From Argentina anserina (taxonomy: Eukaryota > Streptophyta > Magnoliopsida > Rosales > Rosaceae): a stretch of DNA of 64,000 bases. Shown piece after piece: positions 38,601 to 49,600 of the stretch; positions within the stretch are counted from its first letter, which is position 1, and every line of letters begins with the position of its first letter. Location: the NCBI RefSeq assembly GCF_933775445.1, contig NW_026089464.1, forward strand, positions 248,001-312,000. The letters are read 5' to 3'. The notes under the pieces are model-generated. The model worked only from the letters and a program-made list of their open reading frames with translations. It did not search any database and was not told the DNA's origin. A program made the translations under genes and the position numbers.

Positions 38601-39581
38601 GTTTGCGTATCTTTACTATTCCAATTGTGTATCTTTACATCGTTAGCGTATCTTTACTATTCCAATTGTGTATCTTTTCATTTCACGTTTGAGTATCTTT
38701 CTGTAAGGCTTTCTGATGCGAGTTTCTATTGAATTTGAGAGTTTTGCAAGTGTGGGAGTGTGTTTCTTTCAAACTGAGTATCTTTACATCGTTTGCGAAT
38801 CTTTACTATTCCAATTGTGTATCTTTTCATTTCTCGTTTGAGTATCTTTCTGTAAGGCTTCTGATGCGAGTTTCTATTGTATTTGAGAGTTTTGCAAGTG
38901 TGGGAGTGTGTTTCTTTCAAACTGAGTATCTTTACATCGTTTGCGTATCTTTACTATTCCAATTGTGTATCTTTACATCGTTTGCGTATCTTTACTATTC
39001 CAATTGTGGATCTTTTCATTTCTCGTTTGAGTATCTTTCTGTAAGGCTTTCTGATGCGAGTTTCTATTGTATTTGAGAGTTTTGCAAGTGTGGGAGTGTG
39101 TTTCTTTCAAACTGAGTATCTTTACATCGTTTGCGTATCTTTACTATTCCAATTGTGTATCTTTACATCGTTTGCGTATCTTTACTATTCCAATTGTGTA
39201 TCTTTTCATTTCTTGTTTGAGTATCTTTCTGTAAGGCTTTCTGATGCGAGTTTCTATTGTATTTGAGAGTTTTGCAAGTGTGGGAGTGTGTTTCTTTCAA
39301 ACTGAGTATCTTTACATCGTTTGCGTATCTTTACTATTCCAATTGTGTATCTTTTCATTTCTCGTTTGAGTATCTTTGTGTAAGGCTTCTGATGCGAGTT
39401 TCTATTGTATTTGAGAGTTTTGCAAGTGTGGGAGTGTGTTTCTTTCAAACTGAGTATCTTTACATCGTTTGCGTATCTTTACTATTCCAATTGTGTATCT
39501 TTACATCGTTTGCGTATCTTTACTATTCAAATTGTGTATCTTTTCATTTCTCGTTTGAGTATCTTTCTGTAAGGCTTTCCG
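32673..39581 (+). repeat. 14-unit HOR of 2,366 bp, 2.9 copies
   Basis: Copies start at 32,673, 35,039 and 37,405. The order is 149, 190, 190, 148, 148, 148, 148, 190, 148, 190, 190, 148, 190, 189, total 2,366; the third copy has the first 13 units. CGTTTAAG lies at 35,011 and 37,377. Although lengths agree, units at about 33,794-34,511 of copy 1 (GTATTGGAGAG type, as at 29,632) differ in variant content from the matching units of copies 2 and 3 at 36,160 and 38,526. Those carry GTTTCTTTAC, GTTAGCG, TTTCACG and TTGCGAATC, as at 32,105. That is patchwork replacement inside an HOR. Confidence 0.9.
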
Positions 39582-41101
39582 ATGCGAGTTTCTATTGAAT
39601 TTGAGTGTTGTGCAAGTGTGGGAGTGTGTTTCCTTCAAACTGAGTATCTTTACATCATTTGCGTATCTTTACTATTCCAATTGTGTATCTTTACATCGTT
39701 TGCGTATCTTTACTATTCCAATTGTGTATCTTTTCATTTCTTGTTTGAGTATCTTTCTGTAAGGCTTTCTGATGCGAGTTTCTATTGAATTTGAGAGTTT
39801 TGCAAGTGTGGGAGTGTGTTTCTTTCAAACTGAGTATCTTTACATCGTTTGCGTATCTTTACTATTCCAATTGTGTATCTTTACATCGTTTGCGTATCTT
39901 TACTATTCCAATTGTGTATCTTTTCATTTCTTGTTTGAGTATCTTTCTGTAAGGCTTTCTGATGCGAGTTTCTATTGTATTTGAGAGTTTTGCAAGTGTG
40001 GGAGTGTGTTTCTTTCAAACTGAGTATCTTTACATCGTTTGCGTATCTTTACTATTCCAATTGTGTATCTTTACATCGTTTGCGTATCTTTACTATTCCA
40101 ATTGTGTATCTTTTCATTTCTTGTTTGAGTATCTTTCTGTAAGGCTTTCTGATGCGAGTTTCTATTGTATTTGAGAGTTTTGCAAGTGTGGGAGTGTGTT
40201 TCTTTCAAACTGAGTATCTTTACATCGTTTGCGTATCTTTACTATTCCAATTGTGTATCTTTACATCGTTTGCGTATCTTTACTATTCCAATTGTGTATC
40301 TTTTCATTTCTCGTTTGAGTATCTTTCTGTAAGGCTTTCCGATGCGAGTTTCTATTGAATTTGAGAGTTTTGCAAGTGTGGGAGTGTGTTTCTTTCAAAC
40401 TGAGTATCTTTACATCGTTTGCGTATCTTTACTATTCCAATTGTGTATCTTTACATCGTTTGCGTATCTTTACTATTCAAATTGTGTATCTTTTCATTTC
40501 TCGTTTGAGTATCTTTCTGTAAGGCTTTCCGATGCGAGTTTCTATTGAATTTGAGTGTTGTGCAAGTGTGGGAGTGTGTTTCCTTCAAACTGAGTATCTT
40601 TACATCATTTGCGTATCTTTACTATTCCAATTGTGTATCTTTACATCGTTTGCGTATCTTTACTATTCCAATTGTGTATCTTTTCATTTCTTGTTTGAGT
40701 ATCTTTCTGTAAGGCTTTCTGATGCGAGTTTCTATTGTATTTGAGAGTTTTGCAAGTGTGGGAGTGTGTTTCTTTCAAACTGAGTATCTTTACATCGTTT
40801 GCGTATCTTTACTATTCCAATTGTGTATCTTTACATCGTTTGCGTATCTTTACTATTCCAATTGTGTATCTTTTCATTTCTTGTTTGAGTATCTTTCTGT
40901 AAGGCTTTCTGATGCGAGTTTCTATTGTATTTGAGAGTTTTGCAAGTGTGGGAGTGTGTTTCTTTCAAACTGAGTATCTTTACATCGTTTGCGTATCTTT
41001 ACTATTCCAATTGTGTATCTTTACATCGTTTGCGTATCTTTACTATTCCAATTGTGTATCTTTTCATTTCTTGTTTGAGTATCTTTCTGTAAGGCTTTCT
41101 G
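39582..41101 (+). repeat. Regular run of eight 190-bp units with a 950-bp (5-unit) period
   Basis: Unit starts 39,582 to 41,102 are spaced exactly 190 bp. A rare GAGTGTTGTGC variant (T for A) at 39,606 and 40,556, each with the linked ACATCATTTG change, marks a 5-unit HOR of 950 bp. The units upstream of both copies carry TATTCAAATTG. This is the only stretch of the window lacking length mixing for more than a few units. Confidence 0.9.
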
Positions 41102-42009
41102 ATGCGAGTTTCTATTGTATTTGAGAGTTTTGCAAGTGTGGGAGTGTGTTTCTTTCAAACTGAGTATCTTTACATCGTTTGCGTATCTTTACTATTCCAA
41201 TTGTGTATCTTTTCATTTCTCGTTTGAGTATCTTTGTGTAAGGCTTCTGATGCGAGTTTCTATTGTATTTGAGAGTTTTGCAAGTGTGGGAGTGTGTTTC
41301 TTTCAAATTGAGTATCTTTACATCGTTTGCGTATCTTTACTATTCCAATTGTGTATCTTTACATCGTTTGCGTATCTTTACTATTCCAATTGTGTATCTT
41401 TACATCGTTTGCGTATCTTTACTATTCCAATTGTGTATCTTTTCATTTCTCGTTTGAGTATCTTTCTGTAAGGCTTTCCGATGCGAGTTTCTATTGAATT
41501 TGAGAGTTGTGCAAGTGTGGGAGTGTGTTTCCTTCAAACTGAGTATCTTTACATCGTTTGCGTATCTTTACTATTCCAATTGTGTATCTTTACATCGTTT
41601 GCGTATCTTTACTATTCCAATTGTGTATCTTTTCATTTCTTGTTTGAGTATCTTTCTGTAAGGCTTTCTGATGCGAGTTTCTATTGTATTTGAGAGTTTT
41701 GCAAGTGTGGGAGTGTGTTTCTTTCAAACTGAGTATCTTTACATCGTTTGCGTATCTTTACTATTCCAATTGTGTATCTTTTCATTTCTTGTTTGAGTAT
41801 CTTTCTGTAAGGCTTTCTGATGCGAGTTTCTATTGTATTTGAGAGTTTTGCAAGTGTGGGAGTGTGTTTCTTTCAAACTGAGTATCTTTACATCGTTTGC
41901 GTATCTTTACTATTCCAATTGTGTATCTTTACATCGTTTGCGTATCTTTACTATTCCAATTGTGTATCTTTTCATTTCTTGTTTGAGTATCTTTCTGTAA
42001 GGCTTTCTG
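41102..42009 (+). repeat. Transitional satellite units
   Basis: Units of 148, 231, 190, 149 and 190 bp. The 148/231 pair resembles the pair at 9,474/9,622. The 41,250 unit has a CAAATTGAG variant near 41,306. Units 41,481 and 41,671 match 45,278 and 45,468 at 3,797 bp, which is the 3,607-bp HOR offset plus one 190-bp unit (41,820-42,009). Confidence 0.82.
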
Positions 42010-45000
42010 ATGCGAGTTTCTATTGTATTTGAGAGTTTTGCAAGTGTGGGAGTGTGTTTCTTTCAAACTGAGTATCTTTACATCGTTTGCGTATGTTTAC
42101 TATTCCAATTGTGTATCTTTACATCGTTTGCGTATTTTTACTATTCCAATTGTGTATCTTTTCATTTCTCGTTTGAGTATCTTTCTGTAAGGCTTCTGAT
42201 GCGAGTTTCTATTGTATTTGAGAGTTTTGCAAGTGTGGGAGTGTGTTTCTTTCAAACTGAGTATCTTTACATCGTTTGCGTATCTTTACTATTCCAATTG
42301 TGTATCTTTACATCGTTTGCGTATCTTTACTATTCCAATTGTGGATCTTTTCATTTCTTGTTTGAGTATCTTTCTGTAAGGCTTTCTGATGCGAGTTTCT
42401 ATTGTATTTGAGAGTTTTGCAAGTGTGGGAGTGTGTTTCTTTCAAACTGAGTATCTTTACATCGTTTGCGTATCTTGACTATTCCAATTGTGTATCTTTA
42501 CATCGTTTGCGTATCTTTACTATTCCAATTGTGTATCTTTTCATTTCTTGTTTGAGTATCTTTCTGTAAGGCTTTCTGATGCGAGTTTCTATTGTATTTG
42601 AGAGTTTTGCAAGTGTGGGAGTGTGTTTCTTTCAAACTGAGTATCTTTACATCGTTTGCGTATCTTTACTATTCCAATTGTGTATCTTTACATCGTTTGC
42701 GTATCTTTACTATTCCAATTGTGTATCTTTTCATTTCTTGTTTGAGTATCTTTCTGTAAGGCTTTCTGATGCGAGTTTCTATTGTATTTGAGAGTTTTGC
42801 AAGTGTGGGAGTGTGTTTCTTTCAAACTGAGTATCTTTACATCGTTTGCGTATCTTTACTATTCCAATTGTGTATCTTTTCATTTCTCGTTTGAATATCT
42901 TTGTGTAAGGCTTCTGATGCGAGTTTCTATTGTATTTGAGAGTTTTGCAAGTGTGGGAGTGTGTTTCTTTCAAACTGAGTATCTTTACATCGTTTGCGTA
43001 TCTTTACTATTCCAATTGTGTATCTTTACATCGTTTGCGTATCTTTACTATTCCAATTGTGTATCTTTACATCGTTTGCGTATCTTTACTATTCCAATTG
43101 TGTATCTTTTCATTTCTCGTTTGAGTATCTTTCTGTAAGGCTTTCTGATGCGAGTTTCTATTGAATTTGAGAGTTTTGCAACTGTGGGAGTGTGTTTCTT
43201 TTAAACTGAGTATCTTTACATCGTTTGCGTATCTTTACTATTCCAATTGTGTATCTTTACATCGTTTGCGTATCTTTACTATTCCAATTGTGTATCTTTT
43301 CATTTCTCGTTTGAGTATCTTTCTGTAAGGCTTTCTGATGCGAGTTTCTATTGAATTTGAGAGTTGTGCAAGTGTGGGAGTGTGTTTCCTTCAAACTGAG
43401 TATCTTTACATCGTTTGCGTATCTTTACTATTCCAATTGTGTATCTTTACATCGTTTGCGTATCTTTACTATTCCAATTGTGTATCTTTTCATTTCTCGT
43501 TTGAGTATCTTTCTGTAAGGCTTTCTGATGCGAGTTTCTATTGAATTTGAGAGTTGTGCAAGTGTGGGAGTGTGTTTCTTTCAAACTGAGTATCTTTACA
43601 TCGTTTGCGTATCTTTACTATTCCAATTGTGTATCTTTACATCGTTTGCGTATCTTTACTATTCCAATTGTGTATCTTTACATCGTTTGCGTATCTTTAC
43701 TATTCCAATTGTGTATCTTTTCATTTCTCGTTTGAGTATCTTTCTGTAAGGCTTTCTGATGCGAGTTTCTATTGAATTTGAGAGTTTTGCAACTGTGGGA
43801 GTGTGTTTCTTTCAAACTGAGTATCTTTACATCGTTTGCGTATCTTTACTATTCCAATTGTGTATCTTTACATCGTTTGCGTATCTTTACTATTCCAATT
43901 GTGTATCTTTTCATTTCTCGTTTGAGTATCTTTCTGTAAGCCTTCTGATGCGAGTTTCTATTGTATTTGAGAGTTTTGCAAGTGTGGGAGTGTGTTTCTT
44001 TCAAACTGAGTATCTTTACATCGTTTGCGTATCTTTACTATTCCAATTGTGTATCTTTACATCGTTTGCGTATCTTTACTATTCCAATTGTGTATCTTTT
44101 CATTTCACGTTTGAGTATCTTTCTGTAAGGCTTTCTGATGCGAGTTTCTATTGTATTTGAGAGTTTTGCAAGTGTGGGAGTGTGTTTCTTTCAAACTGAG
44201 TATCTTTACATCGTTTGCGTATCTTTACTATTCCAATTGTGTATCTTTACATCGTTTGCGTATCTTTACTATTCCAATTGTGTATCTTTACATCGTTTGC
44301 GTATCTTTACTATTCCAATTGTGTATCTTTTCATTTCTCGTTTGAGTATCTTTCTGTAAGGCTTTCTGATGCGAGTTTCTATTGAATTTGAGAGTTTTGC
44401 AACTGTGGGAGTGTGTTTCTTTCAAACTGAGTATCTTTACATCGTTTGCGTATCTTTACTATTCCAATTGTGTATCTTTACATCGTTTGCGTATCTTTAC
44501 TATTCCAATTGTGTATCTTTTCATTTCTCGTTTGAGTATCTTTCTGTAAGGCTTTCCGATGCGAGTTTCTATTGAATTTGAGAGTTGTGCAAGTGTGGGA
44601 GTGTGTTTCCTTCAAACTGAGTATCTTTACATCGTTTGCGTATCTTTACTATTCCAATTGTGTATCTTTACATCGTTTGCGTATCTTTACTATTCCAATT
44701 GTGTATCTTTTCATTTCTTGTTTGAGTATCTTTCTGTAAGGCTTTCTGATGCGAGTTTCTATTGTATTTGAGAGTTTTGCAAGTGTGGGAGTGTGTTTCT
44801 TTCAAACTGAGTATCTTTACATCGTTTGCGTATCTTTACTATTCCAATTGTGTATCTTTACATCGTTTGCGTATCTTTACTATTCCAATTGTGTATCTTT
44901 TCATTTCTTGTTTGAGTATCTTTCTGTAAGGCTTTCTGATGCGAGTTTCTATTGTATTTGAGAGTTTTGCAAGTGTGGGAGTGTGTTTCTTTCAAACTGA

Positions 45001-46523
45001 GTATCTTTACATCGTTTGCGTATCTTTACTATTCCAATTGTGTATCTTTACATCGTTTGCGTATCTTTACTATTCCAATTGTGTATCTTTTCATTTCTTG
45101 TTTGAGTATCTTTCTGTAAGGCTTTCTGATGCGAGTTTCTATTGTATTTGAGAGTTTTGCAAGTGTGGGAGTGTGTTTCTTTCAAACTGAGTATCTTTAC
45201 ATCATTTGCGTATCTTTACTATTCCAATTGTGTATCTTTTCATTTCTCGTTTGAGTATCTTTCTGTAAGGCTTTCCGATGCGAGTTTCTATTGAATTTGA
45301 GAGTTGTGCAAGTGTGGGAGTGTGTTTCCTTCAAACTGAGTATCTTTACATCGTTTGCGTATCTTTACTATTCCAATTGTGTATCTTTACATCGTTTGCG
45401 TATCTTTACTATTCCAATTGTGTATCTTTTCATTTCTTGTTTGAGTATCTTTCTGTAAGGCTTTCTGATGCGAGTTTCTATTGTATTTGAGAGTTTTGCA
45501 AGTGTGGGAGTGTGTTTCTTTCAAACTGAGTATCTTTACATCGTTTGCGTATCTTTACTATTCCAATTGTGTATCTTTTCATTTCTTGTTTGAGTATCTT
45601 TCTGTAAGGCTTTCTGATGCGAGTTTCTATTGTATTTGAGAGTTTTGCAAGTGTGGGAGTGTGTTTCTTTCAAACTGAGTATCTTTACATCGTTTGCGTA
45701 TGTTTACTATTCCAATTGTGTATCTTTACATCATTTGCGTATTTTTACTATTCCAATTGTGTATCTTTTCATTTCTCGTTTGAGTATCTTTCTGTAAGGC
45801 TTCTGATGCGAGTTTCTATTGTATTTGAGAGTTTTGCAAGTGTGGGAGTGTGTTTCTTTCAAACTGAGTATCTTTACATCGTTTGCGTATCTTTACTATT
45901 CCAATTGTGTATCTTTACAACGTTTGCGTATCTTTACTATTCCAATTGTGGATCTTTTCATTTCTTGTTTGAGTATCTTTCTGTAAGGCTTTCTGATGCG
46001 AGTTTCTATTGTATTTGAGAGTTTTGCAAGTGTGGGAGTGTGTTTCTTTCAAACTGAGTATCTTTACATCGTTTGCGTATCTTGACTATTCCAATTGTGT
46101 ATCTTTACATCGTTTGCGTATCTTTACTATTCCAATTGTGTATCTTTTCATTTCTTGTTTGAGTATCTTTCTGTAAGGCTTTCTGATGCGAGTTTCTATT
46201 GTATTTGAGAGTTTTGCAAGTGTGGGAGTGTGTTTCTTTCAAACTGAGTATCTTTACATCGTTTGCGTATCTTTACTATTCCAATTGTGTATCTTTACAT
46301 CGTTTGCGTATCTTTACTATTCCAATTGTGTATCTTTTCATTTCTTGTTTGAGTATCTTTCTGTAAGGCTTTCTGATGCGAGTTTCTATTGTATTTGAGA
46401 GTTTTGCAAGTGTGGGAGTGTGTTTCTTTCAAACTGAGTATCTTTACATCGTTTGCGTATCTTTACTATTCCAATTGTGTATCTTTTCATTTCTCGTTTG
46501 AATATCTTTGTGTAAGGCTTCTG

Positions 46524-46795
46524 ATGCGAGTTTCTATTGTATTTGAGAGTTTTGCAAGTGTGGGAGTGTGTTTCTTTCAAACTGAGTATCTTTACATCGT
46601 TTGCGTATCTTTACTATTCCAATTGTGTATCTTTACATCGTTTGCGTATCTTTACTATTCCAATTGTGTATCTTTACATCGTTTGCGTATCTTTACTATT
46701 CCAATTGTGTATCTTTACATCGTTTGCGTATCTTTACTATTCCAATTGTGTATCTTTTCATTTCTCGTTTGAGTATCTTTCTGTAAGGCTTTCTG
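46524..46795 (+). repeat. 272-bp long unit (four 41-bp subrepeats)
   Basis: Third four-module unit of the window. The matching unit at 42,917 has three modules and that at 8,212 has four. Confidence 0.93.
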
Positions 46796-47596
46796 ATGCG
46801 AGTTTCTATTGAATTTGAGAGTTTTGCAACTATGGGAGTGTGTTTCTTTCAAACTGAGTATCTTTACATCGTTTGCGTATCTTTACTATTCCAATTGTGT
46901 ATCTTTACATCGTTTGCGTATCTTTACTATTCCAATTGTGTATCTTTTCATTTCTCGTTTGAGTATCTTTCTGTAAGGCTTTCTGATGCGAGTTTCTATT
47001 GAATTTGAGAGTTGTGCAAGTGTGGGAGTGTGTTTCCTTCAAACTGAGTATCTTTACATCGTTTGCGTATCTTTACTATTCCAATTGTGTATCTTTACAT
47101 CGTTTGCGTATCTTTACTATTCCAATTGTGTATCTTTTCATTTCTCGTTTGAGTATCTTTCTGTAAGGCTTTCTGATGCGAGTTTCTATTGAATTTGAGA
47201 GTTGTGCAAGTGTGGGAGTGTGTTTCTTTCAAACTGAGTATCTTTACATCGTTTGCGTATCTTTACTATTCCAATTGTGTATCTTTACATCGTTTGCGTA
47301 TCTTTACTATTCCAATTGTGTATCTTTACATCGTTTGCGTATCTTTACTATTCCAATTGTGTATCTTTTCATTTCTCGTTTGAGTATCTTTCTGTAAGGC
47401 TTTCTGATGCGAGTTTCTATTGAATTTGAGAGTTTTGCAACTGTGGGAGTGTGTTTCTTTCAAACTGAGTATCTTTACATCGTTTGCGTATCTTTACTAT
47501 TCCAATTGTGTATCTTTACATCGTTTGCGTATCTTTACTATTCCAATTGTGTATCTTTTCATTTCTCGTTTGAGTATCTTTCTTTAAGGCTTTCCG

Positions 47597-47934
47597 ATGC
47601 GAGTTTCTATTGAATTTGAGAGTTGTGCAAGTGTGGGAGTGTGTTTCCTTCAAACTGAGTATCTTTACATCGTTTGCGTATCTTTACTATTCCAATTGTG
47701 TATCTTTACATCGTTTGCGTATCTTTACTATTCCAATTGTGTATCTTTTCATTTCTTGTTTGAGTATCTTTTCTGTAAGGCTTTCTGATGCGAGTTTCTA
47801 TTGTATTTGAGAGTTTTGCAAGTGTGGGAGTGTGTTTCTTTCAAACTGAGTATCTTTACATCGTTTGCGTATCTTTACTATTCCAATTGTGTATCTTTTC
47901 ATTTCTCGTTGAGTATCTTTGTGTAAGGCTTCTG
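47597..47934 (+). repeat. 191-bp and 147-bp units with single-base indels
   Basis: The 47,597 unit has an extra T (GTATCTTTTCTGTAAGG near 47,767-47,775), giving 191 bp. The next unit (47,788-47,934) has lost a T (CTCGTTGAG near 47,907-47,912), giving 147 bp. Two one-base indels in adjacent units are unusual here. They could be real or uncorrected assembly errors. Confidence 0.85.
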
Positions 47935-48083
47935 ATGCGAGTTTCTATTGTATTTGAGAGTTTTGCAAGTGTGGGAGTGTGTTTCTTTCAAACTGAGTAT
48001 CTTTACATCGTTTGCGTATCTTTACTATTCCAATTGTGTATCTTTTCATTTCTCGTTTGAGTATCTTTCTGTAAGGCTTTCTG

Positions 48084-48545
48084 ATGCGAGTTTCTATTGA
48101 ATTTGAGAGTTGTGCAAGTGTGGGAGTGTGTTTCTTTCAAACTGAGTATCTTTACATCGTTTGCGTATCTTTACTATTCCAATTGTGTATCTTTACATCG
48201 TTTGCGTATCTTTACTATTCCAATTGTGTATCTTTACATCGTTTGCGTATCTTTACTATTCCAATTGTGTATCTTTTCATTTCTCGTTTGAGTATCTTTC
48301 TGTAAGGCTTTCTGATGCGAGTTTCTATTGAATTTGAGAGTTGTGCAAGTGTGGGAGTGTGTTTCTTTCAAACTGAGTATCTTTACATCGTTTGCGTATC
48401 TTTACTATTCCAATTGTGTATCTTTACATCGTTTGCGTATCTTTACTATTCCAATTGTGTATCTTTACATCGTTTGCGTATCTTTACTATTCCAATTGTG
48501 TATCTTTTCATTTCTCGTTTGAGTATCTTTCTGTAAGGCTTTCTG
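48084..48545 (+). repeat. Two adjacent 231-bp units, tandem duplicate
   Basis: Units 48,084 and 48,315 are both GAATTT/TTGTGC units with CTTTC and three 41-bp modules. I could not distinguish them by eye. The same unit type occurs singly at 43,528 and 47,176, so this is a recent one-unit duplication. Confidence 0.88.
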
Positions 48546-49600
48546 ATGCGAGTTTCTATTGAATTTGAGAGTTGTGCAAGTGTGGGAGTGTGTTTCCTTC
48601 AAACTGAGTATCTTTACATCGTTTGCGTATCTTTACTATTCCAATTGTGTATCTTTTCATTTCTCGTTTGAGTATCTTTGTGTAAGGCTTCTGATGCGAG
48701 TTTCTATTGTATTTGAGAGTTTTGCAAGTGTGGGAGTGTGTTTCTTTCAAACTGAGTATCTTTACATCGTTTGCGTATCTTTACTATTCCAATTGTGTAT
48801 CTTTACATCGTTTGCGTATCTTTACTATTCCAATTGTGTATCTTTTCATTTCTCGTTTGAGTATCTTTCTGTAAGGCTTCTGATGCGAGTTTCTATTGTA
48901 TTTGAGAGTTTTGCAAGTGTGGGAGTGTGTTTCTTTCAAACTGAGTATCTTTACATCGTTTGCGTATCGTTACTATTCCAATTGTGTATCTTTTCATTTC
49001 TTGTTTGAGTATCTTTCTGTAAGGCTTTCTGTTGCGAGTTTCTATTGTATTTGAGAGTTTTGCAAGTGTGGGAGTGTGTTTCTTTCAATCTGAGTATCTT
49101 TACATCGTTTGCGTATCTTTACTATTCCAATTGTGTATCTTTACATCGTTTGCGTATCTTTACTATTCCAATTGTGGATCTTTTCATTTCTTGTTTGAGT
49201 ATCTTTCTGTAAGGCTTTCTGATGCGAGTTTCTATTGTATTTGAGAGTTTTGCAAGTGTGGGAGTGTGTTTCTTTCAAACTGAGTATCTTTACATCGTTT
49301 GCGTATCTTTACTATTCCAATTGTGTATCTTTACATCGTTTGCGTATCTTTACTATTCCAATTGTGTATCTTTTCATTTCTCGTTTGAGTATCTTTCTGT
49401 AAGGCTTCTGATGCGAGTTTCTATTGTATTTGAGAGTTTTGCAAGTGTGGGAGTGTGTTTCTTTCAAACTGAGTATCTTTACATCGTTTGCGTATCTTTA
49501 CTATTCCAATTGTGTATCTTTACATCGTTTGCGTATCTTTACTATTCCAATTGTGTATCTTTTCATTTCTCGTTTGAGTATCTTTCTGTAAGGCTTTCTG
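48546..49600 (+). repeat. Mixed satellite units
   Basis: Units of 190, 189, 149, 148 and 190 bp with no clear local HOR. The 49,032 unit starts TTGCGAG instead of ATGCGAG, shared with 50,319. A GTATCGTTAC change occurs near 48,968. The GTGGATC variant recurs near 49,176. Confidence 0.8.

Larger units (their letters stand above)
42010..47934 (+). repeat. HOR of about 3,607 bp, one full and one partial copy
   Basis: Copy 1 is 42,010-45,616 and copy 2 starts at 45,617. Shared variants: GTATGTTTAC, GCGTATTTTTAC (about 42,137 and 45,744), CTTGACTATTCC (G at 42,477 and 46,084) and GTTTGAATATC (about 42,894 and 46,501). The offset grows from 3,607 to 3,648 bp because the 231-bp unit at 42,917 has a fourth module in its counterpart at 46,524. 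Within copy 1, 231-bp units at 43,528 and 44,138 alternate with 189- and 190-bp units. Confidence 0.88.
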
